Shown here piece by piece: positions 39,771 to 47,579 of a stretch of DNA of 50,136 nucleotides (its first letter is position 1; every line of letters starts with the position of its first letter). The position numbers and the translations under genes are program-made. Below the pieces are notes generated by a model. The model saw only the letters and a program-made list of their open reading frames with translations, was not told where the DNA came from and did no database searches. This DNA comes from an uncultured Clostridia bacterium (GTDB lineage Bacteria > Bacillota > Clostridia > Christensenellales > Aristaeellaceae): positions 1 to 50,136 of the forward strand of contig CAKUOX010000012.1 in NCBI GenBank assembly GCA_934670175.1, written 5' to 3'.

Positions 39771-40759
39771 GAGATGTCCTCAACCTTTCCGCGCCCGACA
39801 AAATCAACGTGGTCGGACGCTGCGTTTTCGCCGCCGAACATATTGTTCGCGCCGACGGCAATGTGGAAGGTCCCCGCCATTTTTTCATCCAGCAGGGTAT
39901 ACCCGCACAAGTCCGTAATATTGGGGTTCATACCGAGCCCCAGCTCGCAGACGACGCGATTTTCACGCGGCATTTCTGCAAAGTGCCTTGCGACGTCGGC
40001 GTTGCTGCTGCCGGAGACCTCGCCATTTACGATCTGCAGCGTGACATTCGCGTATTTCTCATCATCCAGATAGAATGTTTCGAAGAATACATCGCCGTTG
40101 GTTCTGGCCTCGACAGGGGCAATATAGACCTCGCCGCAGGGAAGATCACCGTCGCCAGCATCAATATACCACGTCCGTCCGCTCAGGTCAAGATGCAGCA
40201 TACACGCCGCGCCCGTATGAACGACCACCTGATCGACCCCGAGGAAGCGTTCCGTCTCGCGCTTGCAGGCTGCGTGAAGCGCATCGTAGTCGATATCATA
40301 CGCACGCTCCATGCGCTGAATATAGTCCTGCGGGTCGAGGCCGGACTCTGCCGCGTTGGTTTCCGTCGGGATACGGATCTGCGTAAAGCGCCTGCATTTA
40401 ATCAGCCTGTTGAAAAGCTGCGATATGTACCTGCGATACAGCGCCATCTGTTCATCCCCGATCTCATATCCAAGCACGATCGGCTGATAGGCGAACACGT
40501 CCAATACGGCGTCGAATTTGGAAAACAGCTCAAAATACCGCTCGTCGAAGCAGCTTTCTTTGGCAGCCATGAATATCTCCCGATTGAGCGAGCGCGCCTG
40601 CTGCAAAAGGACGGGCGTGGCGCCCATGGCCGCGACGGCTGCGACAAAGCGATTTGCGATGTCCCTGTCCGCATCCTCTCCCCAAAAATGAATGAGTATG
40701 AGCTCTCCGGCAGAAACGCCGCTCGCCTTCACGAGCCTGGATATTGTTTCACTTTTCAT
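39767..40759 (-). CDS. M29-family aminopeptidase
   Basis: Metallo-aminopeptidase-like protein of 330 aa, shorter than typical M29 enzymes (about 410). The C-terminal half carries the ligand pattern of the family: C-G-E-V-Y-I-A-P-V-E near 214, E-L-G-L-G-M-N-P near 274, L-D-E-K-M-A-G-T-F-H-I-A-V-G near 292-305, and H-V-D-F near 318. All the Glu, His and Asp metal ligands seem present. The N-terminal half is more divergent. GGAGGTGA 5 nt before the ATG is a near-perfect ribosome-binding site. It is first in an operon with a helical protein and a broken ArsR-like regulator. Confidence 0.82.
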   Translation of the reverse strand: MKSETISRLVKASGVSAGELILIHFWGEDADRDIANRFVAAVAAMGATPVLLQQARSLNREIFMAAKESCFDERYFELFSKFDAVLDVFAYQPIVLGYEIGDEQMALYRRYISQLFNRLIKCRRFTQIRIPTETNAAESGLDPQDYIQRMERAYDIDYDALHAACKRETERFLGVDQVVVHTGAACMLHLDLSGRTWYIDAGDGDLPCGEVYIAPVEARTNGDVFFETFYLDDEKYANVTLQIVNGEVSGSSNADVARHFAEMPRENRVVCELGLGMNPNITDLCGYTLLDEKMAGTFHIAVGANNMFGGENAASDHVDFVGRGKVEDIS

Positions 40760-40783
40760 TATTTCACCTCCATTGCGATGATG

Positions 40784-40812
40784 ATTATACTATTGTATTA
40801 TTGAAATGTAAA
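40784..40812 (-). promoter_or_regulatory. Promoter of the aminopeptidase operon
   Basis: On the minus strand TTTACA (40807-40812) and TATAAT (40784-40789) are 17 bp apart, 24 bp before the start codon. An ArsR-family product of the same operon may regulate it. Confidence 0.85.
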
Positions 40813-40885
40813 CACCGATTAGATAAATATAGGATCAAAATCAAAACGCGCGCTGGAGGCATCATGCCAGCATCGCTTCAGAGCA

Positions 40886-40918
40886 TAGAAAATGGCGCGA
40901 CCTTTTCGGCCGCGCCAT
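40886..40918 (-). terminator. Terminator of the ABM-domain gene
   Basis: ATGGCGCG at 40892-40899 pairs with CGCGCCAT at 40911-40918. On the minus strand it is followed by TTTTCT. It lies about 65 bp past the ABM gene stop. Confidence 0.75.
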
Positions 40919-40982
40919 CTTACATGAATTAGCAAAACGGGGGGATTCTCTCTACCGGCAAAGCGCGATAAACTGGAAACAG

Positions 40983-41309
40983 TCAGTTTCTTATATATTT
41001 CTGATCGCTGGCAGGAATTGTATCCTCTGGCTGATATCTTTCCACTTTCATGTGAAGATTATATTTGTCTCTTAATTCCGAAATCTTTTTCATCATGGGT
41101 GATTGATGGTGAAAGTCGATGCTTTCTTGATTTTCCCAGATGTCAATCAGCAGTACGGTTTCTTCATCGTCTATCGAGAAAAAATAGTCATATCGGATGT
41201 TACCTGTTTCATTACGAATTGCGTCAACAGTGCCGTTTGAGAGCATTTCGGCAGCAAACTTTCGTGCTGCGTGAATCGGCATACCATTGATCCATTCTTC
41301 CGTTTCCAT
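40983..41309 (-). CDS. Antibiotic biosynthesis monooxygenase (ABM) domain protein, possibly N-terminally truncated
   Basis: 108 aa with the C-terminal two thirds of a dimeric ferredoxin-like ABM/YgiN fold: N-E-T-G-N-I-R-Y-D-Y-F-F-S, then the strand V-L-L-I-D-I-W-E-N, and D-F-H-H-Q-S-P-M-M. The usual N-terminal strand (I-x-V-x-A-x-x-x-V-K-P-G) is not seen. The protein starts M-E-T-E-E-W-I-N instead, and no ribosome-binding site precedes the ATG. A stop codon lies four codons upstream, so there is no longer frame. The start abuts the hairpin-array element at 41336, and the 5' end may have been replaced when that element arrived. Confidence 0.65.
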   Translation of the reverse strand: METEEWINGMPIHAARKFAAEMLSNGTVDAIRNETGNIRYDYFFSIDDEETVLLIDIWENQESIDFHHQSPMMKKISELRDKYNLHMKVERYQPEDTIPASDQKYIRN

Positions 41310-41335
41310 ATTACCACATTATCAGAGCAGAAACA

Positions 41336-41651
41336 AGCTCCAGCAGCTTGCGCTGCTGGAGCTCCTGTCTGTCGAAAAATCCGTGAGAGCTCGAAAGGAT
41401 CGAAACCCTCTCGAACCTCCAATCGTGCCCAGCGGCGTGTACGGTGGGCACGGGGCGATTTTTGCGGCGGAAAATCTCATTTTCCAGAGCAAAAATCGTT
41501 TCCCTGCAGTTTTTGCGCCCGAAAATCCAAAGGATTTTAGCAAAAACTGGTGAGGGTGGCAGTGGCGGGGGAGCGTGCTTCCCCGTCCACTCATCTTGTC
41601 AAAATTCTTTTTGACAAGATGAAAGCTCCAGCAGCTTGCGCTGCTGGAGCT
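41336..41651. repeat. Hairpin-array element bounded by two identical 28-bp palindromes
   Basis: A 12-bp stem with a 4-nt loop (AGCTCCAGCAGC ttgc and complement) occurs identically at 41336-41363 and 41624-41651. Between them are an 8-bp stem (41424-41452), two nested hairpins (41456-41498 and 41507-41549), a bulged hairpin (41562-41590) and a 14-bp stem with a TTCT loop (41591-41622). The two nested hairpins have the same plan, and their outer stems differ by paired changes: CGATTTTTGC with GCAAAAATCG, and CAGTTTTTGC with GCAAAAACTG. No gene with a start signal lies inside. The right palindrome may also terminate the pot operon. Confidence 0.8.
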
Positions 41652-41664
41652 CGATAAAGAAGCA

Positions 41665-42738
41665 TTACGCCAGGCGGATCTCCATCCAAACGCCCTCATA
41701 CAGGCTCATGCAGTCGCTGACGTCGTGGAAGAATTCGCAGTTGGCGGTGTCCGCTTCGCTGGGGTTCAGCGTGCTCAGTGCGGCTTCTTCCTCGCTCAGG
41801 CCGTCCGCTACGGCCTGAATGGGCGAGCAGTAATGGATGTAATCGAAATTCATCTTTGCAATGTCGGGGCGGCACAGGAAGTCGATAAACATGTGCGCGG
41901 CGTCGATGTTCTTGGAGCCCTTGGGGATGCACATGCCGTCCACCCAGATGTTGGAGCCCTCCTTCGGGATCACATAGCGCAGCTTGTCATTCTTTTCGAT
42001 GGCATACTGAGCGTCGCCGGAATAGATCACGCCGATGGCCGCTTCGCCGCCCACCATCTTGTCCTTGGTTTCATCGAGCAGGTAGCCGGATTCGATCTTA
42101 TCCTGCTTCTGCTTAATCAGCAGATCCTTGGCGGCGTTCAGCTCGGCCTCGTCGCGGGTGTTGAGCGAATAGCCCAGGTATTTCAGCGCGATGCCCACGG
42201 TGTCGCGCATGGAGTTCATCATGATGACCTGGCCGGCATATTTGCTGTCAAACAGCGCGCTCCAGCTGTCCAGATCCTCGGGAATCATCTCCGTGTTGTA
42301 CAGATAGCCCAGCGTGCCCCACATGTAGGGAATGGAATGCTTGCAGTCCGCGTCGTAGTCCGGGCTCTTGAAGCGCTCCATCAGGCCCGCGGCGTTGGGA
42401 ATCTTGCTCAGGTCGAGCTCCTCCACCATGTCCTTGGCGATCAGCCGCTCGATCATATAATCGGAGGGGAAGATCACATCGTAGGTGCCGGTCACGGCTT
42501 CGAGCTTGGTGTACATTTCTTCGTTGGTGGTGTAGTTGCAGTATTTCACGGATATGCCGGTTTCCTTTTCAAACAGCTCGAGCACGGCGGGGTCGATGTA
42601 ATCGTAGCAGTTGAAAACGGTCAGCTCGGTGGTTTTGCTCTGAGCGGTTTCGCTGCCGGCGCTTTCTTTTTTGGCGGAGCAGGCGGAAAGGGCGCAGAGC
42701 GTGAGCACAAGGGCGACGAACAGAGCCAGCTTTTTCAT
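41665..42738 (-). CDS. potD: Spermidine/putrescine-binding lipoprotein
   Basis: Polyamine-binding protein of 357 aa. It has a lipoprotein signal peptide with L-S-A-C (Cys near 20), then a Ser/Thr/Lys-rich tether. The PotD pattern follows: L-T-V-F-N-C-Y-D-Y-I-D at the start of the mature domain, Y-D-V-I-F-P-S-D-Y near 86, and the polyamine-binding W-V-D-G-M-C-I-P near 265. An AAGGAGG site precedes ATG 42738. It is the last of the pot operon. No PotD-type feature is missing. Confidence 0.93.
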   Translation of the reverse strand: MKKLALFVALVLTLCALSACSAKKESAGSETAQSKTTELTVFNCYDYIDPAVLELFEKETGISVKYCNYTTNEEMYTKLEAVTGTYDVIFPSDYMIERLIAKDMVEELDLSKIPNAAGLMERFKSPDYDADCKHSIPYMWGTLGYLYNTEMIPEDLDSWSALFDSKYAGQVIMMNSMRDTVGIALKYLGYSLNTRDEAELNAAKDLLIKQKQDKIESGYLLDETKDKMVGGEAAIGVIYSGDAQYAIEKNDKLRYVIPKEGSNIWVDGMCIPKGSKNIDAAHMFIDFLCRPDIAKMNFDYIHYCSPIQAVADGLSEEEAALSTLNPSEADTANCEFFHDVSDCMSLYEGVWMEIRLA

Positions 42739-42776
42739 GAGAATTTCCTCCTTGAGCGGTAAAGTGTGGGGCACTG

Positions 42777-43565
42777 TCAGATGATCTCCAGACCGGAGCG
42801 GCGGTTTACGATCAGCAGCAGCGTCAGTATGCAAAGGAACATCAGCGCCGACAGCGCGTACATCGTCGGCTCCACGCCGCGGCGGGCGGCGGAGTAGACG
42901 ACCATCGCGAGGTTCTGGTCGGTGTTGGATGTGAAATAGGAGATTACGAAATCGTCCAGCGACATCGTGAATGCCAGCAGGCCGCCGGTCACAATGCCGG
43001 GCGAGATCTCCGGAATAATGACCTTCCAGAGCGCCTGCGCGGGCTTGCAGCCCAGGTCCATGGCCGCCTCGTAGATGTTCGGGTTCATCAGCTGCAATCG
43101 CGGCAGTACGGACAGCAGCACATATGGAATATCGAACGCGATGTGCGCCATGATCATCGTGCCCCGCCCCAGCGGGATCTTCATGAATACGAACATCAGC
43201 ATCAGCGATACGCCGGTCACGATGTCCGGCATCGTCATGGGGATATTGGAAACGGCGGCCAGCAGGTTAAACCAGCCCTTTTTCATGGAAAACATGCCGA
43301 TGGCGCCCAGCGTGCCGATGATCACGGAGGCCACCGTGGCGATCACCGCCACCGACAGCGTGACCTTCAGCGCGTTAATGATGTTCTGGTCATGCAGCAG
43401 CTTCAGATACCAGTCGAAGGTGAAGCCCGTCCATTCCGCGCGGGACACGCTGGCGTTGAACGACAGCGCGAACATCACCAGTATCGGCAGATACAAAAAC
43501 GCCAGCACCAGCGCCAGATACGCGCCCTTCAGCGCGCGCACGGAACCCCTGCTCTTACGGATCAT
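42777..43565 (-). CDS. potC: Spermidine/putrescine ABC transporter permease
   Basis: Permease of 262 aa with six predicted transmembrane helices from residue 14 onward. The coupling-loop motif is E-A-A-M-D-L-G-C-K-P near 168. Its ATG overlaps the stop of potB (ATGA). It forms the channel with PotB. Confidence 0.93.
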   Translation of the reverse strand: MIRKSRGSVRALKGAYLALVLAFLYLPILVMFALSFNASVSRAEWTGFTFDWYLKLLHDQNIINALKVTLSVAVIATVASVIIGTLGAIGMFSMKKGWFNLLAAVSNIPMTMPDIVTGVSLMLMFVFMKIPLGRGTMIMAHIAFDIPYVLLSVLPRLQLMNPNIYEAAMDLGCKPAQALWKVIIPEISPGIVTGGLLAFTMSLDDFVISYFTSNTDQNLAMVVYSAARRGVEPTMYALSALMFLCILTLLLIVNRRSGLEII

Positions 43566-44368
43566 GCGTGCCCTCCTTCCGGATTTACGCGCCGCAGCAG
43601 CAGCGTGGAGATCAGTATCAGAACTAGCATTACCAGCGACAGCGAGCTGCCCAGGTTGCGGTTGTTCACGGTAATAAAGTATTCCTCGATCATGTCGCCC
43701 ACCAGGTAGATCATGCCGTTGGAAAGCAGGCGCGTGATGGCGAAGGTGGTTACGGCGGGCATGAACACCATCGTGATGCCGGAGATCACGCCCGGCACCG
43801 ACTGGGGGATCACCACGCGGGTAATGACCCGAAATGGGTTCGCGCCCAGATCCTCGGCGGCCTCAATCACGCCCGCGTCGGTCTTTTTCAGCGCCGTGTA
43901 GATCGGCAGCACCATGAAGGGCAGGAAGTTGTATACCATGCCCAGCAGCACCGCGCCCTCTGTGCCGATCAGCTTAACCTTGCCGAGCCCCAGCTTTTCA
44001 AGTAGCGTGTTCAGCAGGCCGTTGTTTTCCAGGATCGTCATCATGGCGTAGGTGCGCAGCAGGAAGTTCATCCACATCGGCAGCAGGATCAGCACCACCA
44101 GCATCTTGTTCTGCGAAAAATCTCGGCTTGCCAGGAAATACGCCGTGGGATAGCCCACCAGCAGGCACACCAGCGTGCAGTAAAACGCCAGCTTCAGGCT
44201 CGTGAGCAGCACCGGCAGATAGCCCGGCTGCGTGATGCGCTGGAAATTCGCCATGGTGAAGCGGCCGTCCGCGCCGGTGAAGGCGTAGTAGACCACGAAC
44301 AGCAGCGGCACGATGGTGAACATCAGCATCCACAGCGCATAGGGGGAGGCATACCATTGACGCTTCAT
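43562..44368 (-). CDS. potB: Spermidine/putrescine ABC transporter permease
   Basis: Permease of 268 aa with six predicted transmembrane helices. The coupling loop is E-A-A-E-D-L-G-A-N-P-F near 170. The start chosen is ATG 44368 (M-K-R-Q-W-Y-A-S-P-Y), since the longer frame would extend into potA. The AAGGAGG site is 12 nt upstream and inside the end of potA. Confidence 0.92.
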   Translation of the reverse strand: MKRQWYASPYALWMLMFTIVPLLFVVYYAFTGADGRFTMANFQRITQPGYLPVLLTSLKLAFYCTLVCLLVGYPTAYFLASRDFSQNKMLVVLILLPMWMNFLLRTYAMMTILENNGLLNTLLEKLGLGKVKLIGTEGAVLLGMVYNFLPFMVLPIYTALKKTDAGVIEAAEDLGANPFRVITRVVIPQSVPGVISGITMVFMPAVTTFAITRLLSNGMIYLVGDMIEEYFITVNNRNLGSSLSLVMLVLILISTLLLRRVNPEGGHA

Positions 44369-44375
44369 CGCTCTG

Positions 44376-45452
44376 TCAGGCCTCCTTGTGCATGATGTGA
44401 ATGTTATAGGGAACGATCGCAAGCCCGACGCGGCTGCCCGCCGGCTGCATGCTGGTGGAATGCACCTTCCAGCGCATCGAACCGGTGTCCACGATCATTT
44501 CATAATGCACGCCCTTGAACAGCACGCTCTCAACCGTGCCGGTCAGCATGCCCACGTCCTCGCCGACGATCATGATGTCCTCCGGACGCACCACTACGTC
44601 CACCGGCTCGTTTTTGCCGAAGCCCTCGTCCACACACTGGAATTCGGAGCCCAGCATTTCCACCAGGTCGTCTTCCAGCATCACGCCGGGAATGATATTG
44701 CTTTCGCCGATGAAGTCGGCCACGAAGGCGTTCTTCGGCTCGTCATAGATGCGCTTGGGATCGCCGATCTGCTGGATGCGGCCACCGTTCATCACGGCCA
44801 CCGTGTCCGACATGGTGAGCGCTTCCTCCTGGTCGTGGGTGACGTAGATGAAGGTAATGCCCAGCTGCTGCTGCATGGATTTCAGCTCCACCTGCATTTC
44901 CTTGCGCAGCTTCAGATCCAGCGCGCCCAGCGGCTCGTCCAGCAGCAGCACCTCAGGCTCGTTCACCAGCGCGCGCGCGATGGCGATGCGCTGCTGCTGG
45001 CCGCCGGAAAGCGAATTCACGCTGCGCTTTTCGTAGCCCTCCATCTTCACCAGCTTCAGCATCCGATCCACGCGGCGGCGGATCTCCTCGCGCTTTTGCG
45101 CGCGGGTGGTGGCGCCGAAGGCCTCGGGCGCCTTCAGGTTCAGGCCGAAGGCGATATTGTCAAACACGTTCAGGTGCGAAAACAGCGCGTATTTCTGAAA
45201 CACGGTGTTGATGCGGCGCTTGTAGGGCGGCAGCTTGGCCACGTCCGCGCCGTCAAAGAAGATCTGGCCGCTGGTGGGCGTTTCAAAGCCGCCCAGCAGG
45301 CGCAGCAGCGTCGTCTTGCCGCAGCCGGACGGGCCTAGCAGCGTCACAAATTCGCACTTGCGAATATAAAGATTGATGTGGTGCAGTATTTCCGTGTCGC
45401 CAAAGCTCTTGGATACGTCCTTGAGCTCGATCAGCCGCGTGTCCTGGATCAT
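44376..45452 (-). CDS. potA: Spermidine/putrescine ABC transporter ATP-binding protein
   Basis: ATPase of 358 aa. Walker A is G-P-S-G-C-G-K-T near 38, the signature is L-S-G-G-Q-Q-Q near 148, Walker B is V-L-L-L-D-E-P, and the H-loop is V-T-H-D. A C-terminal TOBE domain starts near 280. GAGGAG precedes the ATG. It follows the XRE-cupin gene by 56 bp. Confidence 0.95.
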   Translation of the reverse strand: MIQDTRLIELKDVSKSFGDTEILHHINLYIRKCEFVTLLGPSGCGKTTLLRLLGGFETPTSGQIFFDGADVAKLPPYKRRINTVFQKYALFSHLNVFDNIAFGLNLKAPEAFGATTRAQKREEIRRRVDRMLKLVKMEGYEKRSVNSLSGGQQQRIAIARALVNEPEVLLLDEPLGALDLKLRKEMQVELKSMQQQLGITFIYVTHDQEEALTMSDTVAVMNGGRIQQIGDPKRIYDEPKNAFVADFIGESNIIPGVMLEDDLVEMLGSEFQCVDEGFGKNEPVDVVVRPEDIMIVGEDVGMLTGTVESVLFKGVHYEMIVDTGSMRWKVHSTSMQPAGSRVGLAIVPYNIHIMHKEA

Positions 45453-45508
45453 ATTCGCGCACTCCTCGATAAGTGATGGTTCAAGCTCGTTTCAGGTATT
45501 TATACGCA

Positions 45509-46051
45509 TTAGAAATTGGGCGGCGTGCATACCCAGATCACCCGACAGGTGGTCTTGCCCGCATTCACCAGCCGGTGCGGGGCGGTAGGCAGGAAGTAAA
45601 AGCTCTCGTCCTTGCGCACGCGCTCCACGCGGTCGCCCACGATGATCTTGACCGTGCCCGAAAGCACATAGCCGAATTCCTCGCCCTCGTGCGGATCCTC
45701 CTCAACGGTTTCGCCGCCCGGTGCCATTTCTACCAGGATCGGCTCCATTCGGTTCTTCTGCGCCGAGGGCACCAGCCAGCGGATGCGCCCGCGCAGCTGC
45801 TCCTCATCCTCCTTGATGAAGATGTCCTCTTCGCCGAATACGATCTTTTCATGGTCGTTCTTGGCGAAAAACGACGGCAGATCCGAACCCAGGGATTCCA
45901 GAATGTCGTTCAGCGTGTCCAGCGACGGCGAGGTCAGGTCTCGCTCCAGCAGCGATATGAATCCCTTGGAAAGCTCGCATCGATCCGCCAGCTCCTCCTG
46001 CGTCAGTCCCCGCTGAAGCCGAAGCCTTCGGATTTTATTGCCGATCTCCAC
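45509..46051 (-). CDS. XRE-family regulator with C-terminal cupin
   Basis: Transcription factor of 180 aa. The helix-turn-helix is R-L-Q-R-G-L-T-Q-E-E-L-A and S-K-G-F-I-S-L-L-E-R (about 10-45). A cupin follows, with H-E-G-E-E-F-G-Y-V-L-S-G near 120 and P-H-R near 163. Such XRE-cupin proteins are commonly encoded before potABCD and sense polyamine levels. Two GTTTA-N7-TAAAC palindromes lie upstream, one just past its -10 box and the other at a second promoter. Confidence 0.92.
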   Translation of the reverse strand: MEIGNKIRRLRLQRGLTQEELADRCELSKGFISLLERDLTSPSLDTLNDILESLGSDLPSFFAKNDHEKIVFGEEDIFIKEDEEQLRGRIRWLVPSAQKNRMEPILVEMAPGGETVEEDPHEGEEFGYVLSGTVKIIVGDRVERVRKDESFYFLPTAPHRLVNAGKTTCRVIWVCTPPNF

Positions 46052-46093
46052 AATTCGCGCTTCCTTTCCGCCCTTCGGCCAGCCGCCGGAGAG

Positions 46094-46110
46094 GTTTAAA
46101 ATTGCTAAAC
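46094..46110. promoter_or_regulatory. Operator GTTTA-N7-TAAAC, copy 1
   Basis: Perfect 5-bp arms around 7 bp. It lies 15 bp downstream of the -10 box at 46126-46131, where a bound XRE dimer would block transcription of the regulator and the pot genes. Confidence 0.75.
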
Positions 46111-46125
46111 TTCAAAAGCTATTTT

Positions 46126-46154
46126 ATTAAACCACCAACGCGCCCCGAAGTCAA
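46126..46154 (-). promoter_or_regulatory. Promoter of the XRE-cupin/pot operon
   Basis: On the minus strand TTGACT (46149-46154) and TTTAAT (46126-46131) are 17 bp apart, about 75 bp before the regulator start. Confidence 0.75.
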
Positions 46155-46197
46155 TGCCTGCAGGGCGCGGAAGCGTGTTAAATGTATGTGTAGCTGT

Positions 46198-46228
46198 ATT
46201 ATACGATCGAAAGTTTAGAAATAGTAAA
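46198..46228 (-). promoter_or_regulatory. Second possible promoter of the XRE-cupin/pot operon
   Basis: On the minus strand TTTACT (46223-46228) and TATAAT (46198-46203) are 19 bp apart. The -35 box overlaps the second GTTTA-N7-TAAAC operator. Confidence 0.5.
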
Positions 46229-46229
46229 C
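46213..46229. promoter_or_regulatory. Operator GTTTA-N7-TAAAC, copy 2
   Basis: Same 5-bp arms and 7-bp spacer as copy 1, with different spacer bases. The centres are 119 bp apart. It overlaps the second promoter and the T-rich end of the reductase terminator. Confidence 0.75.
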
Positions 46230-46250
46230 CCCGACCCTGCTGGCCGGGGC
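46222..46250 (-). terminator. Terminator of the aldo/keto reductase gene
   Basis: On the minus strand CCCCG and CGGGG pair around an 11-nt loop, followed by TTTACTATTT. It lies about 30 bp past the reductase stop. Confidence 0.6.
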
Positions 46251-46278
46251 AAAAATGAAGGATCGCCGCTGAAGCGCC

Positions 46279-47400
46279 TCAGCTGTCGAACGCGGCGCTG
46301 GCCTCGGACAACAGCTCGGGAACCGGCAGATGCTGCGGGCAGACGGACTGGCACTGGCCGCAGGCGACGCAGTCTGCGGCGCGTGCGCCGTTCTGTGCGA
46401 GCTGGGCATAGGCGGTGCGAACGCCCTGCGTGTCGCCGAAGCGGCGCAGGCGGTTGACACAGCTGAATATTTCGGGAATATCGATCTTCTGCGGGCAGCC
46501 GTCCGTGCAGTAGCGGCAGCCGGTGCAGGGGATGGTGGGAATGGTCTTCATGTGTGCGCGCACGCGCTCGATCACGGCGGCCTCATCGGCATTCAGCGGC
46601 TCAAAGCTGCCGAAGGTGTGCAGGTTGTCCTGCACCTGCGCCGGCGTGGACATGCCGCTGAGCACCGTGACCACGTTTTTCTGCGAGGCCGCGAAGCGCA
46701 GCGCCCACGAAGCAATGGAGACGTCGGGCGCTGCGGCCTTGAGCATTTCGGCCTCCGCGTCCACCAGCGCGGCCAGATTGCCGCCCTTGACCGGCTCCAT
46801 CACGATGATGGGCAGGCCGTGGCGGCAGAGCACCTCATGCACGCGCCCGGCCTGCACCACGGGATCGTCCCAGTCGGCGTAATTCAGCTGCATCTGCACG
46901 ATCTCGATCTCCGGATGCGCGCTCAGGATCTCGTCCAGCAGCTCCGGCGTGCCGTGATAGGAAAAGCCGATGTGCTTCGCGCGCCCCTGCGCCTTGACGC
47001 CGCGCAGCCAGCTGAAGCAATCGTATTTCAGATAGTTTTCATAGCTCGCGCCGTCGTGCACGTCGTGCAGCAGGTAGACATCCAGATGATCCGTGCCCAG
47101 CCTGCGCAGCTGCTCGTTCAGGATGCGGTCGCGGTCGTCTGCGCCCTTCATCACCCATTGGGGCAGCTTATCCGCCAGCATGAAGCTGTCGCGCGGATAG
47201 CGCTCTACCACCGCCTGACGGACGATGTCCTCCGATTCGCCGCCGTGGTAAATGTAGGCCGTGTCGAAATAGTTCATGCCCGCGCGCATGCAGGCGTCCA
47301 CCATGCCGCATACCGCATCCAGGTCGATTTTGTCGTTGGTTTTGGGCAGACGCATCATGCCAAAGCCCAATTTCGGCATTTTGGAAATATCGATCGCCAT
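46279..47400 (-). CDS. Aldo/keto reductase with C-terminal 4Fe-4S ferredoxin domain
   Basis: Oxidoreductase of 373 aa. The TIM-barrel part has Y-F-D-T-A-Y-I-Y-H-G-G near 44 (catalytic Asp and Tyr), K-L-P-Q near 80 and the L-G-T-D-H-L-D-V-Y-L-L-H-D motif near 110. The C-terminal part has two Fe-S motifs: C-T-G-C-R-Y-C-T-D-G-C-P near 290 and C-V-A-C-G-Q-C-Q-S-V-C-P near 345. This ferredoxin-linked type is widespread in anaerobes; substrates are mostly unknown. Start is ATG 47400, after GGGAGG. Confidence 0.93.
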   Translation of the reverse strand: MAIDISKMPKLGFGMMRLPKTNDKIDLDAVCGMVDACMRAGMNYFDTAYIYHGGESEDIVRQAVVERYPRDSFMLADKLPQWVMKGADDRDRILNEQLRRLGTDHLDVYLLHDVHDGASYENYLKYDCFSWLRGVKAQGRAKHIGFSYHGTPELLDEILSAHPEIEIVQMQLNYADWDDPVVQAGRVHEVLCRHGLPIIVMEPVKGGNLAALVDAEAEMLKAAAPDVSIASWALRFAASQKNVVTVLSGMSTPAQVQDNLHTFGSFEPLNADEAAVIERVRAHMKTIPTIPCTGCRYCTDGCPQKIDIPEIFSCVNRLRRFGDTQGVRTAYAQLAQNGARAADCVACGQCQSVCPQHLPVPELLSEASAAFDS

Positions 47401-47421
47401 AGCTGAATGTCCTCCCTGGTA

Positions 47422-47445
47422 TTTATAATACTATTTATAATACTA
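47422..47445 (-). repeat. Two perfect 12-bp tandem repeats in the reductase leader
   Basis: TTTATAATACTA occurs at 47422-47433 and again at 47434-47445. It lies between the promoter and the start codon of the reductase gene. It contains TATTAT on the minus strand and could act as a second -10 region or a regulator site. Confidence 0.8.
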
Positions 47446-47450
47446 AAGCT

Positions 47451-47480
47451 ATCATACCCTACGGAATGGGCTTCGGTCAA
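47451..47480 (-). promoter_or_regulatory. Promoter of the aldo/keto reductase gene
   Basis: On the minus strand TTGACC (47475-47480) and TATGAT (47451-47456) are 18 bp apart. It is divergent from the glycerate kinase promoter, with 17 bp between them. Confidence 0.7.
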
Positions 47481-47497
47481 GCACAATATGTATACGC

Positions 47498-47527
47498 TTG
47501 ACAGCCGGACGGCGGATATTCTAATAT
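47498..47527 (+). promoter_or_regulatory. Promoter of the glycerate kinase gene
   Basis: TTGACA at 47498-47503 and TAATAT at 47522-47527 are 18 bp apart, about 50 bp before the chosen start codon. Confidence 0.7.
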
Positions 47528-47579
47528 AATGTCTGTATGTGCGCCGAAGAGCGCGCGAACGACCGGCGGGAGGCGGAGC

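Noticed and set aside
41336..41651. Retron or group II intron remnant
   Set aside because: No reverse transcriptase gene or intron domain V-like end was seen; only short stacked hairpins are present.
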